From: Bacteroidota bacterium
GTDB lineage: Bacteria; Bacteroidota; Bacteroidia; Bacteroidales; F082
DNA: 64,000 bases
NCBI GenBank assembly: GCA_009773165.1
Contig: WOUZ01000001.1
Coordinates: forward strand, 868,001 to 932,000
Reading direction: 5' to 3'
The position numbers and the translations under genes were made by a program. Numbering within the stretch: the stretch's first letter is position 1; every line of letters begins with the position of its first letter. Positions 61,526-64,000 of the stretch are shown here, piece after piece. A model generated the notes under the pieces. It was given only the letters and a program-made list of their open reading frames with translations. It was not told where the DNA came from and ran no database searches.

Positions 61526-63331
61526 ATGGTTTACAGACTGCTTATTATCTTTTCGATGGTATGTTTTGTTTCGAATGCATCCCATGCGCAAGTAACCAGT
61601 CCAAATCAGGATTCCTTGCTTTACAGTAAATTTGAGACTTTCTCTCAAAAGAAAAAACTAACCCGCTTTTTGCATCAGCTTATTTTTAAACCCCTTAAAC
61701 CGGCAGCAACAAAAAATAAGAAAAAAGCAAAAAAACCGAAATCGTATCAAAAAGCAGAAGGTAAGGTTGTCAGAGACATACATATTACTACACGCGATCC
61801 GTTTGGCTATTCTGTTCAGGATACCACCGTTAAACCAACAGGTTTTTTAACCAGATCAGGAAATGCTTTACATGTTAAATCCCAGCATGGCATCATTAAA
61901 AACCTTTTGCTATTCAAAGAAAACGAGATTTTCGACTCCTTACTTGTGAGAGAATCCGAGCGCTTGATCAGATCGCAGAAATATTTGAGCGACGTTCAAT
62001 TTTTCTCCGTTTTAAGCCCTGACAACTCCGACTCTGTTGATGTATATATCTACACCTATGACAATTGGACCATTGTCCCGGAACTCACTGTTTCACCTTC
62101 TTTTATTGAAACAGGTATTATTGATAACAATTTTGCAGGACTTGGGCACCGGTTCCATGCCAACCAAAAATGGACACTGAACGATGCTCCGAATACCACC
62201 AGGTTAAGTTACCTTGTTCCCAACATCAGCAACACCTATATCAGTTCCGATATTCGCTACATCTTTACCGGCAAGGTAGATTCTGTAAAAAGTGTTGAAC
62301 TGAAGCGAACGTTCTATTCCCCGCTAACAAAATGGGCAGGAGGTGTGTTTCTCGGACAAATGAAGCTGGCACAGAACTACATTCAGAATGATACGGTATT
62401 TCAGCTTCATTACCGTACCCATGAACAGGATTACTGGGCTGCACGATCGTGGCAGGTGCTCAAAAAATATTCGGCCGATGCCCCTGTCAGCAATTTTATC
62501 TTGTCGGCAAGAGTTGCTCGTTTAAGATATCCCCACCATCAAACGGATGCGATTAGCTCAAGTCTGCTTAATAATCAAACAACTTATTTTGCCGGAATTG
62601 GCTTCACTTCCCGAAAATACATCCGTGACAAGCTTATCTTCAATTTCGGAAAGGTTGAAGATGTTCCTGTTGGACAGGCATTTGCAATCACTTTGGGAAT
62701 GGATTTTCAAAAGACAAAACGCGTCTATTTTGGTGCGAAGGCTGCCATTGGCTCTTATTATTCATTTGGATACCTGAGTGCACACATTGAATATGGCTCA
62801 TTTATCGGTGCAAATGAATTTCAGCAAGGCGCATTAACATGCAGGGTTAACTATTTCACGAAACTTATGGTTTTGGGGAATTGGAAAATCAGACAATTTG
62901 TAAAGCCAACAGTTATCGTTGGCTTTAACCGGCTTTCAACCGACAACCTCTCGTTTAATAAGGATATGGCAGGTTTTGAAAAGCTGGCTTTTTCAGCCAC
63001 AAGCATGATGGTTTTAACACTTCAGACACAGAGCTACTCACCCTGGAATCTGATCGGATTTCGCTTTGGCCCTTACTTCTATTCTTCTTTTGGTATGCTC
63101 GGAAACCGAACTTCAGGGTTTAGTCACAGCCGGCTTTATACGGTTCTGGGACTGGGGATGCTGATAAAAAACGACTATCTGATGTTCAGCACGTTTCAGC
63201 TTTCCTTATCATTTTACCCTTTTATCCCTGGTGACGGCTACAATATCTTTAAAACAAACTCCTTTGAAACAAGTGATTACGGCTTTAGAGATTTTGAGAT
63301 TTCGAAACCTGGAGTTGTAGTTTACAGATAA
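61526..63331 (+). CDS. Omp85-like protein (POTRA plus outer-membrane barrel)
   Basis: The 601-residue protein has a signal ending SHAQ. A basic stretch (about 55-75) follows, and then a POTRA-like module (about 125-170) with LLLFKENEIFDSLLVRESER and SQKYLSDVQFFSV, as in BamA/TamA/FhaC relatives. The rest (about 180-601) is a series of amphipathic strands of barrel type ending in a strand before VVVYR. With one clear POTRA module it is shorter than BamA and may be a TamA- or patatin-associated type. It stands alone on the plus strand, with the truncated DUF3494 gene 253 bp upstream. Confidence 0.7.
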   Translation: MVYRLLIIFSMVCFVSNASHAQVTSPNQDSLLYSKFETFSQKKKLTRFLHQLIFKPLKPAATKNKKKAKKPKSYQKAEGKVVRDIHITTRDPFGYSVQDTTVKPTGFLTRSGNALHVKSQHGIIKNLLLFKENEIFDSLLVRESERLIRSQKYLSDVQFFSVLSPDNSDSVDVYIYTYDNWTIVPELTVSPSFIETGIIDNNFAGLGHRFHANQKWTLNDAPNTTRLSYLVPNISNTYISSDIRYIFTGKVDSVKSVELKRTFYSPLTKWAGGVFLGQMKLAQNYIQNDTVFQLHYRTHEQDYWAARSWQVLKKYSADAPVSNFILSARVARLRYPHHQTDAISSSLLNNQTTYFAGIGFTSRKYIRDKLIFNFGKVEDVPVGQAFAITLGMDFQKTKRVYFGAKAAIGSYYSFGYLSAHIEYGSFIGANEFQQGALTCRVNYFTKLMVLGNWKIRQFVKPTVIVGFNRLSTDNLSFNKDMAGFEKLAFSATSMMVLTLQTQSYSPWNLIGFRFGPYFYSSFGMLGNRTSGFSHSRLYTVLGLGMLIKNDYLMFSTFQLSLSFYPFIPGDGYNIFKTNSFETSDYGFRDFEISKPGVVVYR

Positions 63332-63392
63332 ACGAACGGGCTGCTTGAAAACCTGATCATATACCAGATGATGTTTGTGCCAGGCTAATATG

Positions 63393-63457
63393 TGTGAAAC
63401 ATGTAACAAGTCATCGGAAACATGCAATGCTTTCCAATTCATTTGGAGTCACCTTTG
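63393..63457 (+). promoter_or_regulatory. Regulon site E: promoter of CsbD-like gene 2
   Basis: TGTGAAACATGTAAC, then CATGCAATGC with GCAA 21 bp after the first GTAA, and TCACCTTTG with TTTG 30 bp later. TTTG ends 60 nt before the ATG at 63518. Confidence 0.8.
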
Positions 63458-63517
63458 TAATGTGAGATTTTTTATCTCAACTGTCCCGTCAGTCACGGGA
63501 AATTAAAATCAAATAAA

Positions 63518-63703
63518 ATGAATACTACAGAAGTAAAAGGCAACTGGAATGAACAAAAAGGAAAACTAAAACAAAAATTTGCCATCCTCACCGACAACGA
63601 CCTGTTGTTTACTGAAGGCAAAAAAGAAGAAATGTTTGGAAGACTCCAGAAAAAGCTAGGCAAAACAAAACAAGAGCTGCAATCTATTATCTCCGGACTT
63701 TAA
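63518..63703 (+). CDS. CsbD-like stress protein (copy 2)
   Basis: The 61-residue protein is a close relative of the 37191 product and even closer to the family consensus: NWNEQKGKLKQKFAILTDND, EGKKEEMFGRLQKKLGKT and KQELQSIISG. It is cytoplasmic, with a four-helix-type fold expected from the family. Site E upstream and a strong terminator downstream make it a single-gene unit, with the same promoter and terminator architecture as copy 1. Confidence 0.9.
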   Translation: MNTTEVKGNWNEQKGKLKQKFAILTDNDLLFTEGKKEEMFGRLQKKLGKTKQELQSIISGL

Positions 63704-63719
63704 AAGCCGTGGGATAGAT

Positions 63720-63757
63720 GCATCGTTCATTGAGCATTTATTGAACGATGCGTTTTT
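63720..63757 (+). terminator. Rho-independent terminator of CsbD-like gene 2
   Basis: GCATCGTTCA pairs perfectly with TGAACGATGC around a 12-nt loop and is followed by GTTTTT. It shares its GCATCGTT core with the terminator after copy 1. Confidence 0.9.
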
Positions 63758-63790
63758 AAAACCTATAATCCACTTAACACCATAATTTAT

Positions 63791-64000
63791 ATGAAAAATA
63801 CTATGTATTGTTTACTTGTTGTTGCAATGGTGACAACCGGTTTTTTTTCTTCATGCGACTCCAAAGCCAAAAAAGTTAATGAGGCCATTGAAGATGTGCA
63901 AGATTCAAAAGAAGAGCTAAGGGAAGCCATTAGTGAACTAAATGAAGAGTACGCACCATTCAAAATTGAAGCAGAACGAAAAATTGCAGCTAACGAATTG
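63791..64000 (+). CDS. Small lipoprotein with coiled-coil, partial (runs off window)
   Basis: The frame is open to the window edge; 70 codons are visible. The lipoprotein signal ends TGFFSSC (Cys22). A charged helical region follows (VNEAIEDVQDSKEELREAIS), with heptad-like spacing. It is 87 bp after the CsbD stop, beyond the terminator, so it either has its own promoter or is read through. Its length and C-terminus are unknown. Confidence 0.6.
   Translation, partial: MKNTMYCLLVVAMVTTGFFSSCDSKAKKVNEAIEDVQDSKEELREAISELNEEYAPFKIEAERKIAANEL

Overview
The window comes from a Bacteroidota chromosome, probably a free-living Bacteroidales- or Marinilabiliales-like organism. Three things point there: two proteins end in a type IX secretion (T9SS) sorting domain, start codons generally lack a Shine-Dalgarno sequence, and the -7 elements end in TTTG. 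Lipoproteins, OmpA-like proteins and outer-membrane barrels are abundant. No rRNA, tRNA, CRISPR array or prophage was seen.

Layout. 1-7154 (minus): a beta-1,3-glucan locus with a GH94-like phosphorylase fragment, a GH16 laminarinase, a glycan-binding-type lipoprotein, and a clan GH-A hydrolase fused to a putative outer-membrane barrel. 7996-16138 (minus): two T9SS cargo proteins, a small coiled-coil protein and a TPR/LuxR-type regulator. 16841-41355 (plus): an envelope and stress region with a 12-Ig-repeat DUF3494 lipoprotein plus OmpA, an operon of small membrane proteins (lmo0937-like, YtxH, holin-X-like), two AraC-type paralogues flanking a hybrid kinase and a response regulator, a cupin, small lipoproteins, an M1 peptidase with a barrel-like tail, OmpA/TSP3, CsbD, an AI-2E permease and an Mla (MCE) lipid transporter. 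41566-51723 (minus): lipoproteins, a CheB-CheR-PAS-kinase-receiver fusion, a PAS kinase and an OmpA protein. 52249-55753 (plus): a type IIG restriction-modification enzyme and a REP-associated (RAYT) transposase between inverted palindrome pairs. 56037-60098 (minus): galactokinase, a sugar nucleotidyltransferase and an SSS symporter. 60682-64000 (plus): a truncated DUF3494 protein, an Omp85-like protein, a second CsbD and a partial lipoprotein.

The main discovery candidate is a regulon. Eight transcription units (at 16841, 23787, 30018, 30712, 35216, 37191, 60682 and 63518) are preceded by the same composite element: TGTGA, a GTAA half-site, a second GTAA half-site exactly 21 bp later, and TTTG of a weak -7 element exactly 30 bp after that. 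All eight keep the 21 and 30 bp spacings. Direct repeats two helical turns apart, with the proximal copy over the -33 position, are the arrangement used by AraC/XylS-type activators, and two AraC-type paralogues (26105 and 29276) lie in the middle of the region. The targets are almost all envelope or general-stress proteins. I infer that this is an AraC-controlled envelope-stress regulon, with the phosphorelay between the two AraC genes as a possible input.
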